The notes under the pieces are model-generated. The model was given only the letters and a program-made list of their open reading frames with translations. It was not told the DNA's origin and did not search any database. The position numbers were made by a program, and so were the translations under genes. A stretch of DNA of 64,000 nucleotides from contig QZCP01000048.1 in the NCBI GenBank assembly GCA_003956705.1, positions 1-64,000 of the forward strand, read 5' to 3'. Origin of the DNA: Brevipalpus yothersi. Taxonomy: Eukaryota > Arthropoda > Arachnida > Trombidiformes > Tenuipalpidae. This document shows, in pieces, positions 10,880 to 23,645 of the stretch (positions are counted from its first letter, which is position 1; the number at the start of each line of letters is the position of its first letter).

Positions 10880-13800
10880 ATGGAATTTCATTCATCTATG
10901 GTTGACTTTGAGTCGTTTAGTTTAAGACCTCAAACTTCTTTTCGAGATTTTATTGCTCACAACCATCGAGATGACATCCAAAGAATGCGAAACTTTTCTG
11001 GACAACCATTCTTTCGAGCCGATTATGAGAAGGTTCGTGTCGTTGGAAAAGGTAAGCTCAATGTGGACCATCAATTTTAAATGTTATTTTTGAATTTACT
11101 TACACCTTATACTTTCGTCAGGAGCATTTGGAATTGCAATTCTATATCGCCGTCGAACAGATGGTCATCATGTGGTCATCAAAGAGGTGGATGTAACTTT
11201 CATGAATGCAAGTGAACGAAAATTAGCAATCAATGAAGTGAAAGTTTTATCAAGTTTAAAGCATCCAAACATTGTCACATTCTTCAATAATTATGAATGG
11301 AATGGCAAATTATTCATCGAAATGGAATATTGTTCTGGTGGTACATTGCAAGAATTTCTTGCCCAACTTTGTAAGCATCTGAAAGAAATTGAAATACTCA
11401 CAATATTTGGACAGATCATTTCTGCTATCGTGTACATTCATGATCAAAATATTTTACATCGTGATTTGAAGACTGCTAATATATTCAAGACAAGAGACAA
11501 TGTTTTCAAAATCGGTGATTTTGGAATATCAAAAGATCTAAACACTCATCGTGTCGGAGCATCCACAGTTGTCGGTACACCTCATTACATTAGTCCAGAA
11601 ATGGTAAGCAGACAAGCATGATCATTATGTAGTGCAAATAATTTATCACAGTTCTATTATTCGAAATAGTGTGAAGGCAAAACTTATGATAAGAAAACTG
11701 ATATCTGGGCTCTTGGCTGCATTCTACATGAAATGGCCTGTCTGCAGAAAACTTTCGAAGGAACGAATTTACCGGCACTGATCAACAAAATTATCAAGGT
11801 GAGAATTATGAGATAATCTCGAAGATGCAAGGTATTCATGTATAAATTCAATCAATTTTGAAGGGAAAATATGATCCTGTCAATAGAATATACTCTGGAA
11901 GATTCCAAAAACTGATAGGTGACATGTTACAAAAAGATCCCTGCCTTCGACCGCATGCACATGAAATTCAAATGGAAGTAGAAGACCTTTTAGTAAGAAA
12001 TCGTTTCAATCTCTACGAAAATGAGAAATACTCACAGGAGGCATCAACTGGAGCTATCATGCTGGCTCAACAACAGTTGAAAAGGTATTCAAAATGATTG
12101 CAGAAGATTTAGAAGTTTGTAAAACTAATACTTTTCTCTTTAGCCAAACTCAACAATGGCGATCCTTGTTATTCGAAGTCAATCTTCATAAGAAAAGTAT
12201 TTCGTTGGAGCGAGTCTGTTTGCCATTCAATGAAAGGATCAGAGAGGTAATCATTATCAACTGAAGCTCAATGTTAGTAATAAAGATGGTTCGATTACAT
12301 TTTCTCGACAGCTAGCTAAGAGTTCAGATCATTTTTTGGCCCTGACACAAGAGACCAGAGTTTATTCATGGGGAAACTCTCGAAACGGTAGGCTTGGATT
12401 GGGACCAGGATTGTCTGATCAAATCAGTAAGCCAACGCTAATCGACGAATTGAGTGGTAAATCAGTACGCCGAGTACTTGCCGGTGAAGGATTCAGCATT
12501 TTTGCCTGTAGAAATGGTCTTGTTCTAAGCTGTGGCTCAGCATCCTCAAATTGTCTTGGAAATTGTGGAGACATCGATATTGAAGTGCCAAGCATCATTA
12601 ATGAACTTCTGGGATATAATGTTTCAGACATTTGTTGTGGACCTCAACATGTGATAGCAATCACCGAAGATGGTGAAGCTTTGGGATGGGGTGACAATTT
12701 TTATGGACAATTAGGGCTTATTGATGATCCTATCAGCACAAAAGTTCCAAGATTGATACGGTTCCCAAATTATGTGTATATTAAACGTGCATTCACTGGA
12801 GTTGATGCAACCATGTTCATCGATGATCGAGGTCGACTTTGGGCTTGTGGTTCCAATGAGAACAATAAACTTGGCCTATGTGCGGACATAATTTTTCGAA
12901 AAATTTCTTTCTGTCGAATATACGAACCGAAACGTGTAAAATGGTGGAAGAGACGAGGAATTCGATCGATAAATCTTGGCACAACGAGTACATCAATTCT
13001 GATGGATGATTGTTCACTTGTCGTTTTGGGCTCTTGTGAAATATCTGATTTATCATCAAGCTCAAGTTTACTCAGATGCTTCAGTCCCAGTTTTGCTTTT
13101 TATCCTAGGCTATGTGAAAATTCTGTAACGGTATGAGAAAATGTGAAACAAATTTTGCTTCTTGTGAGTCAATTGAGTTTTAAAAATTTCCTTTTTCATA
13201 CAGAAAATTCAACAAGGAAATAATTTTATTTTGGCTCAAACTTATGAAAATCAAATCTACTTTTGGGGAATAAGAGAGATATATGATCATCGACCAGATG
13301 ATCAATCTGTGCAAAATGAAGATGAAACACTTTTCATAGGTTTGTTTCATCATGAACGCACCAAGTTTTCGAATATTAATAATAATTCGATTTTCATTAT
13401 ATATGATTTATTCAAGGTCCGACAAACGATGCTTTGATGGATATGGTACAAAATTCTGGTCCTGATCATCCTATTCTCTTGGTTAGTGATCCAAAAGTCA
13501 TCATTCAAAGGTCTCGGCATTTATCTCTACTCTCTTTATCACCCGATTCAATTCGACGAGACTATATCCTGAAATCTCAGCCCATTCTAGCGCTCTACTC
13601 TTCTCATGCAAATCTTCGATTTGGTGACGATATAGAAATATCAGATATATATTGTTTTGCAGATCAACGAGTGTTCATTCTAATCGACACCACAATTCAG
13701 CCCCCGCCACAAGATAATAATAAACCTAAGCCGAATAGGCAGCGAAGTCGAAATGTTGCCCAAAGACAAATGAGTCAATTACCAGTAGTTTTGGAAGAAG

Positions 13801-14176
13801 CTTCTATCAACACTTCGATCCCAGAGAATGAAGAATTAAGTCAAGGAAGAGTAAGTTATCAAAATTGAAGAAATTTTTCAATCAACGTCGAATTGATATG
13901 ATATCATTCCATCAGGCTGACATAAACCTTTCTCGTTGGACTTCGGAAAATTCTGATAACATGAGACTATTCAATTGGACCTATCCAATGGGACCAATTG
14001 AACGAGAAGTGAAGCAGAAAAATTATCCAGAAGAACGTATTATTCATCTGAACCATCAATTAGAGGAGAGCAAAAGAAAAGTTGAACAATTGCAGAATAA
14101 GATCATCGAACTGGAAGAAAAATTATCAAAATCTAAGCGAGATGGTCAAAATTTTCAACTTTGCAATTTACAGTGA
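10880..14176 (+). CDS. Nek9: NEK9-like NIMA-related kinase with RCC1 repeats
   Basis: Nine exons (10880-11051, 11122-11603, 11670-11798, 11864-12084, 12144-12246, 12312-13130, 13204-13339, 13417-13850, 13916-14176) are phase-consistent and encode 918 residues. The Ser/Thr kinase domain spans roughly residues 50-300. It has a GKGAFG glycine loop, catalytic Lys in VVIKEVD (about residue 78), HRDLKTANI (about 170), DFG in IGDFGISKD (about 190) and GTPHYISPEM, so it should be active. From about residue 378, RCC1-type blades follow: VYSWGNSRNGRLGLG, VLSCGSASSNCLG, ALGWGDNFYGQLGL, LWACGSNENNKLGL and a weaker IYFWG blade. A C-terminal coiled coil (HLNHQLEESKRKVEQLQNK, near 875) separates it from NEK8, which ends after RCC1, and favours NEK9. 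NEK9 acts upstream of NEK6/7 in mitotic spindle assembly. Confidence 0.92.
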
Positions 14177-14293
14177 TAAAATCATCATTTCATCTGTTTT
14201 TTTCTCTCCCTCTCTCCATATTTTTTTCTAGAATTTCATCAATTTGCAACAGTTTTTCATCCACAAAACTTCTTTTCAGTCACGAAATCTCCT

Positions 14294-14299
14294 AATAAA
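14294..14299 (+). promoter_or_regulatory. polyadenylation signal AATAAA after the NEK9-like gene
   Basis: First canonical hexamer on the plus strand downstream of the kinase stop codon, about 118 bases after TGA. Confidence 0.4.
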
Positions 14300-14720
14300 A
14301 AATCATATCACCAAGATATACTTGAGAGGGGCGTTTTTTATCATTATTCAAATACACTACTATCTCTATCTTTCTCTTAGGGAAAGTTTCGTTTTGTGTA
14401 TTCCACATCATCATCATGCCCTCAGCGATCGAATGCAACATTATTACTATTATCATTGCCCCACCATATGCATAGAGGCTCCAAATTCATTGACATACGA
14501 TACACACATACATGTACATGTACATGTAGGATGTGAAGAAATCAACATTCTGCCCATTCTTCTCTCTGCATGACACACACACAGATTGAGAATCAAGAAT
14601 GCTGGGAAAAAAGTTGCCATTCTTGCGAAACACCATTATCTATATGCATGTCCCATGGAAACCAGAATCGGAACCGATACTAGAAAGATACATTCCAGAG
14701 AGAAAGAAAGAAAGAAAGAA

Positions 14721-14771
<51 letters not shown>

Positions 14772-15600
14772 ATTGGTGAGACTGCAGTACGCTGTCTCTC
14801 CCACTCAAGAACGATCTCGAGGAGAGCATAGAAGAAAGAGCAAAGTATTTACACTCACTCAACTCCAGATGGTCAAAAGTGAGATGAAATATTTTTCACC
14901 ACTATCTGATGGACTTTAGATCATTGATGATCTTGGATAATTGTGATTCATTGAATATTATCACCCAGAGAGAGAGAGAGAGAGAGCGAAAATTTGCTCT
15001 AGGCTCGACCTCGAAGTGAAAGCAAAAATCAAAAAAGCGAAAGCAAATGCACACACACAAGCAAGAACCGCCCTCAGAAGAGAGGCTTTACTTTCTCTCT
15101 CCCTGTATCTGTGAATGAATTTGGATTGTGGTCTCAATTTTTTTTTCACAATACCAATATGATTCATCTCCACTAGTTTATGGATTATGATTTGATGAGG
15201 ACGAGAAGAAGATTAGAGAGAGGGAGAGTTTACTCTTTGGAGAGAACATCCCAGTGATAACAATGTGTGTGTGTGTATGTGAATCTGGTGTAGCCTTGCC
15301 AATATCGAGTTGAGACCCTGTTGAAAAGTGGATTCAGTGGATTCTGGTTTCTTTTTCTCTTCTCTTCTCTCTCTCTCTTCTGAGTTGGCTGCTTTTGTGT
15401 GCTCAACTTTTTCACTCCTCTTTGTGCTGCAGCAAGTGAATATCTTTACTTTATTTTGCTTTTTTAATTATCATCATTTATTTTGATTTGTGTGTTGAAT
15501 CTCTGTGTGTGTGTGTGAATGTTGTTGTTATTTGTCTTTTTATATTGTATACTAGTTGGTTGATTATTGTGTCAAGTGCATATGCCGAAATTGAGAAGTG
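14300..15600. other. intergenic, microsatellite-rich
   Basis: No gene seen. It contains GA, TG (15264-15278, 15503-15517) and CT runs plus a palindromic (ACATGT)n patch near 14508-14527. The distal part probably holds the promoter and leader of the MFSD1-like gene. Confidence 0.4.
14699..14769 (+). repeat. (GAAA)n then (GA)n microsatellite
   Basis: A short GAAA run leads into an uninterrupted (GA) run of about 48 bases. Overlapping Arg/Glu-rich open frames are artefacts of the repeat. A second, shorter (GA)n lies at 14969-14987. Confidence 0.9.
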
Positions 15601-15684
15601 ACAAAGTTGATTTTAAATTCAGTTGATAGTGAGCGTAAACATTAGGAGGCTTGCAAAAGAATTGTATAATATATATGATAAATT

Positions 15685-18531
15685 ATGGTTGACATTGGAC
15701 CAAGTGATTCGATTGCCAATTATGGGCCATATCGATGTGAGGTCTGTGATTATTCGACTGAAAAAAGGACCGATCTTAATGCACACATGCTATCGGATGA
15801 GCATGTTAAAAATGTACAAGAATTTCATCGATCTAATAATGTTATGAGAGCAAATGGTAAGCTTAGCTTTTGGATATTTTTACTCTCAAATTGATCTAGA
15901 ACTTTTCCATCTTATCTCACTCTAGGATCATATCATTCCAATGATGAACTTCCGGAAAGTTCTACATTTTGTGACAATCTTACCAGTCCCAAGTACAGGC
16001 TACACCGGTACTTAGTGTTAATTGTTCTCTGTATGATAAATCTCGGTAAGTGGAAGGTTCACTTTGCATCATTTTTTGATGCAGAAAAAAATTAATATGT
16101 ATGTGTGAATATAAACCAAGCAATGTTTGTTTGTAAATTTTTCCAGGGAGTTACTATATTTATGATAACCCTGGAGCCCTTGCAATCCAAATCAAACGGG
16201 ATATGAATGTCACAAACACAGAATACACAACTTTGTATAGCATGTACTCTTGGCCTAATGTGATCCTTGGATTGTTTGGCGGATTCCTGATTGATCGAGT
16301 TGTCGGTGTTCGCATTGGAACTCTTTTGTTCTCATTCTTCATCTGCCTTGGCCAGTTGATATTAGCTTTTGGAGCCTATGTCAATCACTTTTGGATTATG
16401 CAGGTGGGCCGATTCGTGTTCGGCTTGGGAGGAGAAAACTTAAGGTAAGTCGTATCATTTTCTCCATCTATTATGATCGAAAACTCATCATATTTATCTC
16501 TGCAGTGTTGCAGTCAATACGTACGCTGTCAGTTGGTACAAAGGCTCAGAGTTGAATATGGTTTTTGGTCTTCTTTTAAGTATATCAAGATTAGGTAAGC
16601 TGCTTGGTGCAATTTTTCTCTCACAGTTCTTAGTTTTTGTTATGTGAGTCTTTAAGATAACTTACAATTGAGTTATTGTACGCAGGCAGCACTTTAAACT
16701 TCATGACAATGAAAAATGTTTATGAGCAAGTTTCTGATCATGGTATCACTGGGCACCAGTGTCTTGGGATAACACTTCTTATTGCTGACGGTTTATGTAT
16801 ATTTTCTTTGGTTGCTGGTTTGTTAATGGCATACTTTGACAAAAGAGCAGAGAGGTAAGTTTACCAAGTCTTTAGATTTACAGGAAGGCATCGGCCATCA
16901 CAAGCCCCAAGCATACAAGCTTACGATGATGCAGTTACAGGGACTGCTCTTCCTCAATATGATTAGAAGATTGTTCGTAGCAATTTCTCTGCCTTGAGAA
17001 AGAAAGTTTGGCTTCCATAGACTGAGCGCTCTATTTGGTTTAACCATCTTCTTTGACATTAACAGCTTCCAACAGATTCATGAATGGGTATCTACTCTGT
17101 CAATGAGCAGTTAGCTATGATTATGAATTTATGAATTTTCATTAGATTCTTTTCAAACATTCAAGTTTGAACTTTTCCTAAGTTAAATCGATAGAAAGCT
17201 TGAGCTTTAAGAATCTTGTGGGAGTGGAATAAATTTCACTATTAATTTACTTCACTATCTGATGTGTATTGTTCAATGAAAATTAATTACCCAATCACCA
17301 ACAGAATTTTGCAAAGAGATCCACCGGGTACCGGGGAAGTAGTTAAGTTCAAAGATGTCCTTTATTTTGGTGGTGACTTTTGGATGGTATCCGCCGTGTG
17401 TGTCCTGTATTATATAACAATTTTCCCTTTCGTTGGAGTAGGAGTGTAAGTTGAGGATGATAGCTCAAAATTGCTTCATACCATAACTCTTTCTCGTTCT
17501 TCCTCGGCAGCTTATTTTTCACTAAAAAATTTAAATTCGATGAAGCTTCAGCTGATAGCATCAGCAGTTCTATTTACACCTTCTCAGCTGTTGCTGCTCC
17601 TCTCCTTGGTCTACTGATTGACAAAGTTGGACGAACCATAACTTTCGTATTTTTGGGTAACTTAATAACACTTGGAGGTCATTCGCTACTTGCTTTCACC
17701 ATGTACAATCCATGGATCGGTGTTTCAATGCTGGGACTTGGTTATTCCATAATAGGTGTGTGTAACAACGAAGTTGTACTTTAGTAGTCATTTTTAGAAC
17801 AATTTTTCATTCTTTTTAACCTCGTAAAGGCTTGAGAAGAAGGAGTTACCTCAGATAAATTAGAAGATTAATAACTTTTATATTCAACAGCATGTGCTCT
17901 CTGGCCAATGATCCCTGAAATAGTACCGGAATACAGGTTGGGAACTGCATATGGTGTGGTCCAGTGTGTGCAAAATTTGGGATTTGCTCTTGCTAATCTC
18001 GGTTCAGGTGCCATTGTTGACTCAGGTGGATTTATTGCATTGGAAATTTTTTTCATAGGCTCTCTGATCCGTAAGTTATTCTCAATTAGTCGTGATCAGG
18101 TTGTACAACTTTTTTTGTTCCTCTAGATTGTATTATGTGCGTAGTTATACTTTTCCTTTCCGATCGAAAAAAGAACGGAACTTTAAACATTTCAGCCAAG
18201 AAACGCAAAGCTCTAGCTGAAGAAAGAAGGTATGTTATTTCCACCTGTAGCTGACATAGAAATAATTTATTGCTTATATTCATAGAAGAAATGATCTAGA
18301 TCCTCTAGTCAATGATCGAGAACCAGATCCACAATCGATTGATACCGAAGGCTCTGTAGGAGGAATGGATGATAGGATTAGAAAAAGGTATGCTCAAACT
18401 TGATTTATTATGCGATGTTCTCCATCTAAATGAAAATTTCACATTTCAGGCGACACACGGATATCACCAGTAGACAAAATTCTGCAATTGAACAGACAAA
18501 CAGTGAAAGCCCTCGATTAAATGACTTGTGA
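15685..18531 (+). CDS. MFSD1: MFSD1-like lysosomal MFS transporter with an N-terminal zinc-finger exon
   Basis: Eleven phase-consistent exons (15685-15856, 15926-16045, 16147-16444, 16506-16594, 16686-16854, 17305-17445, 17511-17755, 17891-18070, 18127-18229, 18286-18387, 18450-18531) give 566 residues. From residue about 85 the protein follows MFSD1 closely: YDNPGALAIQIKRDM, YSWPNVILGLFGGFLIDR, GRFVFGLGGE, NTYAVSWYKGSELNMVFGL, ACALWPMIPEIVPEYRLGTAYG. Twelve membrane segments are expected. MFSD1 exports dipeptides from lysosomes with GLMP as partner. The odd part is exon 1 (57 residues). It encodes a finger, YRCEVCDYS...HMLSDEH, with C-x2-C-x12-H-x5-H spacing, fused in frame to the transporter. 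Exon 2 has no usable ATG before the first membrane segment. An internal Met late in exon 1 (MRANG) could instead start a conventional short N-terminus. Confidence 0.9.
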
Positions 18532-19448
18532 TACTTTTGTACAAATTTAAGGATGAACCGTTCAAGACTGTTCTCAAAGAAAAAAATTTTTTTATTTTCT
18601 CTCAGAGTAAAACCTGAGTGCTGAATTAATTCACAATGTTATTATCAATGAACGTGATCTAATAATGAGAGTTATTAAAGAGGCAGCTATTCTGCACGAG
18701 ATTTTTATCATACATCTGTCATTTTTTCATGCTATGTATTCTTCCAACTTAGACATTTTCAGTGATTTCAAAAAGATTATAACCATGATGTAGAGACCTT
18801 ATCATAAGGATGAATGAATATCGAATTTGCATGCACCAAACTTTGTGACTATCATTTAAAATGCCTTCAATAAGAAAAGCCTTCATCCAGGATCTAGTGA
18901 AATTTCATCGCTAGATTGTTAAATTTGATAAAAGGAAGAAAAAAACTCATATACTTCAAATCATTTTGAATTTCACTTCCTTCACTCTCATCCAGGCTTA
19001 ATGTCTCCCTCTCTCTCTCTCTCTCTCTAACTGATGAATTTTCATTCTTCTAAAAATTCTACATGATCATGGAATCAGAATACCAACCATTTTGATGTGA
19101 AATTGTTCTTATGCTTGTTTCCGACTTTCGTAAGATAGAAAGTTTTATCTCGAGAACCTCTTTTCTGCACAGATCATCTTCTTGACATTACGTAGGACCA
19201 GAAAAGACAAAAACTTATTCCATCCCAAAATGAGTGATGCAATCCAGTTTTGTGTACTTACTTGCTGGCGCTTCGATCTGTTACATGCAAAGACTGTAGA
19301 GAGTTAAATTGACGTGTGATGATGTTGGATGTTTTGGAATGGGGACTATGGACAGATTTGGATGATTTTTGATTGGAATTGTTTTTACTGTACAACACTT
19401 TAATTGATCTTGATTGGGTGAATAACTTGATTAGATTAAACGGTGACC
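18532..19448. other. intergenic between MFSD1-like and USO1 genes
   Basis: Contains the 3' UTR of the transporter gene and the upstream region of USO1. A (CT)n run lies at 19007-19028. No gene seen. Confidence 0.4.
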
Positions 19449-22400
19449 ATGGAATCCCTCAAATTTGCGATGGGAAGTGCCTTGAGTAAGGTGTTCGGTG
19501 GAACGGCTGAAACCGATGAAAACAGTGTTCATGATACGGTGAGTATTATGGTCAATTATGGGTACTTTTGATTTGATAGATTGATAATAATCTTGATCAT
19601 TATCAATTGATAGGTCCAAAGAGTTATCAGTCGATTGGAAATATCAACACTACTAGAGGATCGAAGGAATGCATGCAAAACTTTAAGAGCTCTCTCATCG
19701 AATTACCGTTCTGAAGTCGGATCATTGGGAATGGATGTTCTAATTCAAACCTTGAAGAATGATAAAGAAGACCGAGAAATTGTCGGTGACATATTGACAA
19801 CACTCAATTGTATAATCGCAGGTAAGAACTGATGGAAACAAATCAGATAGTTCATTTTTGCAGAGGCTTCAAATCACAACTAGTGGCGGATAGGTTTTCT
19901 TATGTAACTTATTCTTTCCTGTCAATCATCAGGAGACTCGAACGATGAAAGTGATGAGCAAACTAGTGATGATCCTCTGGACATTCCTTTTACACAAATG
20001 TTCATAAAGAAAAAAGAGAATATAGAACTTATTTTTGACATCATCCGGGATAAAGATTACCTCGACTGTAGATTCCGACCTCAAGCGCTCAAACTTTTTA
20101 ATGCCATTTCACGTAACCGTCCGAAAGATATTCAAGATTTCATACTGTCCACGCCAATGGGAGTGTCAACTTTGGTAGATCTTTTGAGTGATTTCAGAGA
20201 CTTCATCCGATTAGATGCCATATCTTTATTAACTCGTCTGGCGAAGAACAATGCCAGCATCCAGAAGATCGCAGCTTATGAGAATGCATTTGATAAATTG
20301 ATTCTACTCATTGAGGCTGAAGAATTCGCAGCAGGAGGTTGGTTGGCAATTTATTATACTTCCATTCAATGTAATAACTTATTTCACTTTCATTCCAGGA
20401 GTTATTGTCAAAGATTGTCTCGTTTTGCTACAGAATCTCCTGAAAAACAATGATTGCACTCAAAATCTATTCAAGGAAGGAAATCATATCCAAAAACTAG
20501 GTCCTCTTCTCAGCATTATTTTCAACAATGATTGGCCTGATGAGAAAGTTGTCCAGATAAAGACAAATGTTCATCTTACTCTTCAAATCATCAGGATGCT
20601 CGTATCGCCTACAAATCCCCAACAAGTTACCACGTTATGTCAAAATGCCATAAAAAGTTCTGGAATTCTACTAAAATTGTGTGATATTATATTTTATGAA
20701 GGTTCTCCAGCTGACATCGTTACAGAGGTAAATTGTTTTCAGCACAATTTCAATTATGTTGAAAATTGAATGAAATTGGTTGACACTCATCTATTATTTT
20801 CCTCTCTAGGTTTTCAACACTATTGCTGAAATAATAAGAGGAAATCATACCAATCAAGCTTTCTTCCGTAAAATTTCGGACGAAAATTCATCAGCTCCTA
20901 TTTTATTACGCTTATTAGAGTCAATGATCAATAGCAAAAATCCACTTGACCTCAGGTGTGCTGCCCTGTACTGTTTTCAAAGTTTTCTCTACCAGAACGA
21001 TGTTGGTCAGGCCCATATAATCGATGGTCTTCTGGGCTCCCAAGTTCTCGATGCTACAATGTGTGAACTTTTGTGTGGAAGCCTATTGTCAAGCAAATTG
21101 TTATCTAATTGGTTCGCCTCGACCGCATTGAGCCATGCGATCATAGGAAATCAAACTCAAAAACAGCAACTTCTTAGTGTCCATCTGGCAATCAAAGATC
21201 AAGATTCACCGATTTCGCTTTTGCGACTTTGTTGTTCTCGTGTTCAAGATGGTGTCAAATATCAATCTCGCGTAGGATTATTGATGTTACTATCACATTG
21301 GCTGTCCGAGTGTCCCTCCGCTGTGTCTGAATTTCTCCAGATAGTAACCAACATTCCGTTTTTGATCTCAGAAGTTTCATCCAGAGGAGGAGATGAGTCT
21401 GAGCTGGTAATTCAAGGCCTCTATGCATTCCTGATTGGCCTTTGTATTCAGTATAATGATGGTTCAGTTCAAAGTTATTCACGGGAAAATTTGTTAGAGC
21501 TAATAATTCGGCGTGTTGGCGTCGAAATATTTTCCAAGAAATTGAGTGCTATCGCTCAAAGTGAATGGTACAGTGTTGCCGCTTCAAAGCCTCAAATTAA
21601 AATCAATGATGAAAATCAACTCATGTTCGACTATGAGTTTTGTAAATTATTTAGATCCTTAGAAAGTAAGTTTCCATACATTTGATATTCTATGCTAATA
21701 TTCTTGTGGAATGCTTTCATATTTCTCTGCTAATACTGCTTTTCTTTTCTTCTCGCCTTTCTAAGGTTCTATTATCAAAATTGTTCAAAACGAACCTTCA
21801 ATAATGTCTAATGGTCCGGAGTGCAGTATGTCTGCTGAACAGCATACACTTCTCCTACAATATAAAGAGCTTATCAGACGACAAGATGAAGATATTTCTT
21901 CCTTGAAAGCTCAATTAGAAATTGCCCAAAAAGAGCGTAACAAGGCTGCAGAGAAAATTGATGAACTTTCATCAAAGTATCAACAAGTATTGGACCAGAA
22001 TGCTCTTCTTAGGGTGCAAAGCTCTGTTTACTCTCCTAGTCATCCATCTTCTCTCATTTTGGGTAGTACGATTAACAATAATGATGAGACAAGCTCACAA
22101 GTCTCCTCAAGTGACATGCCTGCAAGATTTGTCGGTAGCAATATCGAGACCATGAGTATGCCTGACGGCAGTGAGACAAAGATTCCGATCATGAACGAGC
22201 ATGAAGAGGAAAGAGCTAGCATGTTAGAGAAGATGCAATCACTCGAAATGCAGCTTTCTAGAGCTCAAATTGAAGCTAATGTGGCTCTGTCAGAACGAGA
22301 TAATGCTCAAATCCGTCTCTCCGAATCAGAAGTTGTTATTAGCCAGCTCGAATCACGTGTAAGTGAGCAAAATTCCGTTATACAAGCATTAACGGCACGC

Positions 22401-22712
22401 AATGATGAACTGGAAAATGCATACAGCAACATATCTCACCAATTGTATGCTGCTCAGCAAAAAATACAACACTTAGAGGCATATTATGGGCAAGCTTTGC
22501 ATTCGATGAATAATCAGACGACGCTGAACCAAGAAGGGCTCAATTCACAAGTCAAACAGTCTGGATATCAGAACGAGTCAACACCAAGGTACTCAAATTC
22601 TGATTCCACATTTTCTTCCGATCCAGGAACACATTCTTCCTCACAAAAGGAAAATTCTTCCATACCTCCATCGGGAATGAATCATAATTCAGCTGGATTT
22701 TTAGAATTGTAA
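19449..22712 (+). CDS. USO1: General vesicular transport factor p115 / USO1
   Basis: Six exons (19449-19538, 19614-19821, 19933-20337, 20399-20727, 20810-21665, 21766-22712), phases all matching, encode 944 residues, close to the 962 of human p115. The N-terminal armadillo-like globular head shows family blocks: LLEDRRNACKTLRALSS, FRPQALKLFNAISRNRPKDI, DCLVLLQNLLKNN, LRCAALYCFQSFLYQND and a long C-terminal head region. From about residue 640 the protein becomes a coiled coil (QYKELIRRQDEDISSLKAQL; later heptads around 770-870). It ends in a Ser/Asn-rich tail instead of the usual acidic C-terminus. p115 tethers COPI/COPII vesicles at the Golgi through GM130, giantin and SNAREs. The MGSALSKVFGG start is typical. 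The gene ends 70 bases from an oppositely oriented exon at 22780. Confidence 0.95.
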
Positions 22713-22779
22713 ATAAGAGAAATTATTTATAATTAAACAAATTTTTCCTAAAAATTTGCTATTGAAACTGGCTATTTTT

Positions 22780-23112
22780 CTATTCGTTCATCCGTTTAAG
22801 TCCACTTATTTGCATAACTGCCGAGGCGGCTCGAAAAACTACACCAGTTAGATGGACATATTGATTGCCTCTCTCACAGAATATCTGACTAATTGGCGCC
22901 AAAATCTGTTTCCCAATTTTATTGAATAGCTTAAAGTTTCCAGTGAACTGATGCTCAGCTTCCCCTATTCTCTCACATCCGTTGAGCACACCTGCCACCA
23001 GATATTTTAACAAATCTTGTTTAAAAAGCATGAAATCAACAATTGACTCGTGTTTCCAGAGGTTTACCTGCAATCTGCTCCATCCATCCAGCAGTTTGAG
23101 TAGATCAAAAAA
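22780..23112 (-). CDS. orphan coding exon, unrecognised protein (C-terminal)
   Basis: On the minus strand a CAG acceptor at 23113-23115 is followed by 110 residues starting FFDLLKLLDGWSRLQ and ending ISGLKRMNE before TAG. The composition is balanced, with helices and Cys/Trp residues, and looks like a real globular C-terminal exon. A GTAAGG donor lies upstream at about 23305-23310 on the same strand, but only a short CT-rich stretch precedes it and no start could be placed before the divergent FasII-like gene at 23646. I do not recognise the family. It is either the last exon of a small gene tail-to-tail with USO1 or a fragment. Confidence 0.4.
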   Translation of the reverse strand, partial: FFDLLKLLDGWSRLQVNLWKHESIVDFMLFKQDLLKYLVAGVLNGCERIGEAEHQFTGNFKLFNKIGKQILAPISQIFCERGNQYVHLTGVVFRAASAVMQISGLKRMNE

Positions 23113-23645
23113 CTGAAGAACAACACAAATCTCTACCCTCGAATGGCCAGGAAGTCAACTGTGATCAAGAAAACAGAGCCCTTCATCAATAGACCCTCAA
23201 AAATCTCGAAATTTTTTCACCCTCAAAACTTCTTCCCAAAGTATTTTAGAACTTTCCGTTCAGAACTTTTCACACACACACTCATAACCGTTATCAACGC
23301 CACCTTACCTGGCTCAACAAGAGAGTCAACAAGAGAAAGAGAGAGAGAGAGAGAGAGTGACTAATGTACCTTGCTCTGAACTGAGAAGCCTCAGAAAAAC
23401 TTTTTTCCGTTGCTACAGCTTTTCTCTCTCATCGTCCAGGTAATATATACACACCTGAGTCCAAACATTGAGTCATATTTTGGTGGCCTTTTTCTAATGT
23501 TTTCATGTTAAACGGTAACTGTAGAAGAGTATATTTATTGATTTTGGAGTGATAATGATTGTTTGATAAACTTTTGGTGATCATTTTTGTCCAGCAAGTC
23601 CAACTTTTTCTCAGTTCTTCCTATTCTCTGGTGAACCTAAAGTCA

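Noticed and set aside
14586..14919. Arg-Glu repeat open frames
   Set aside because: Products of the (GA)n microsatellite.
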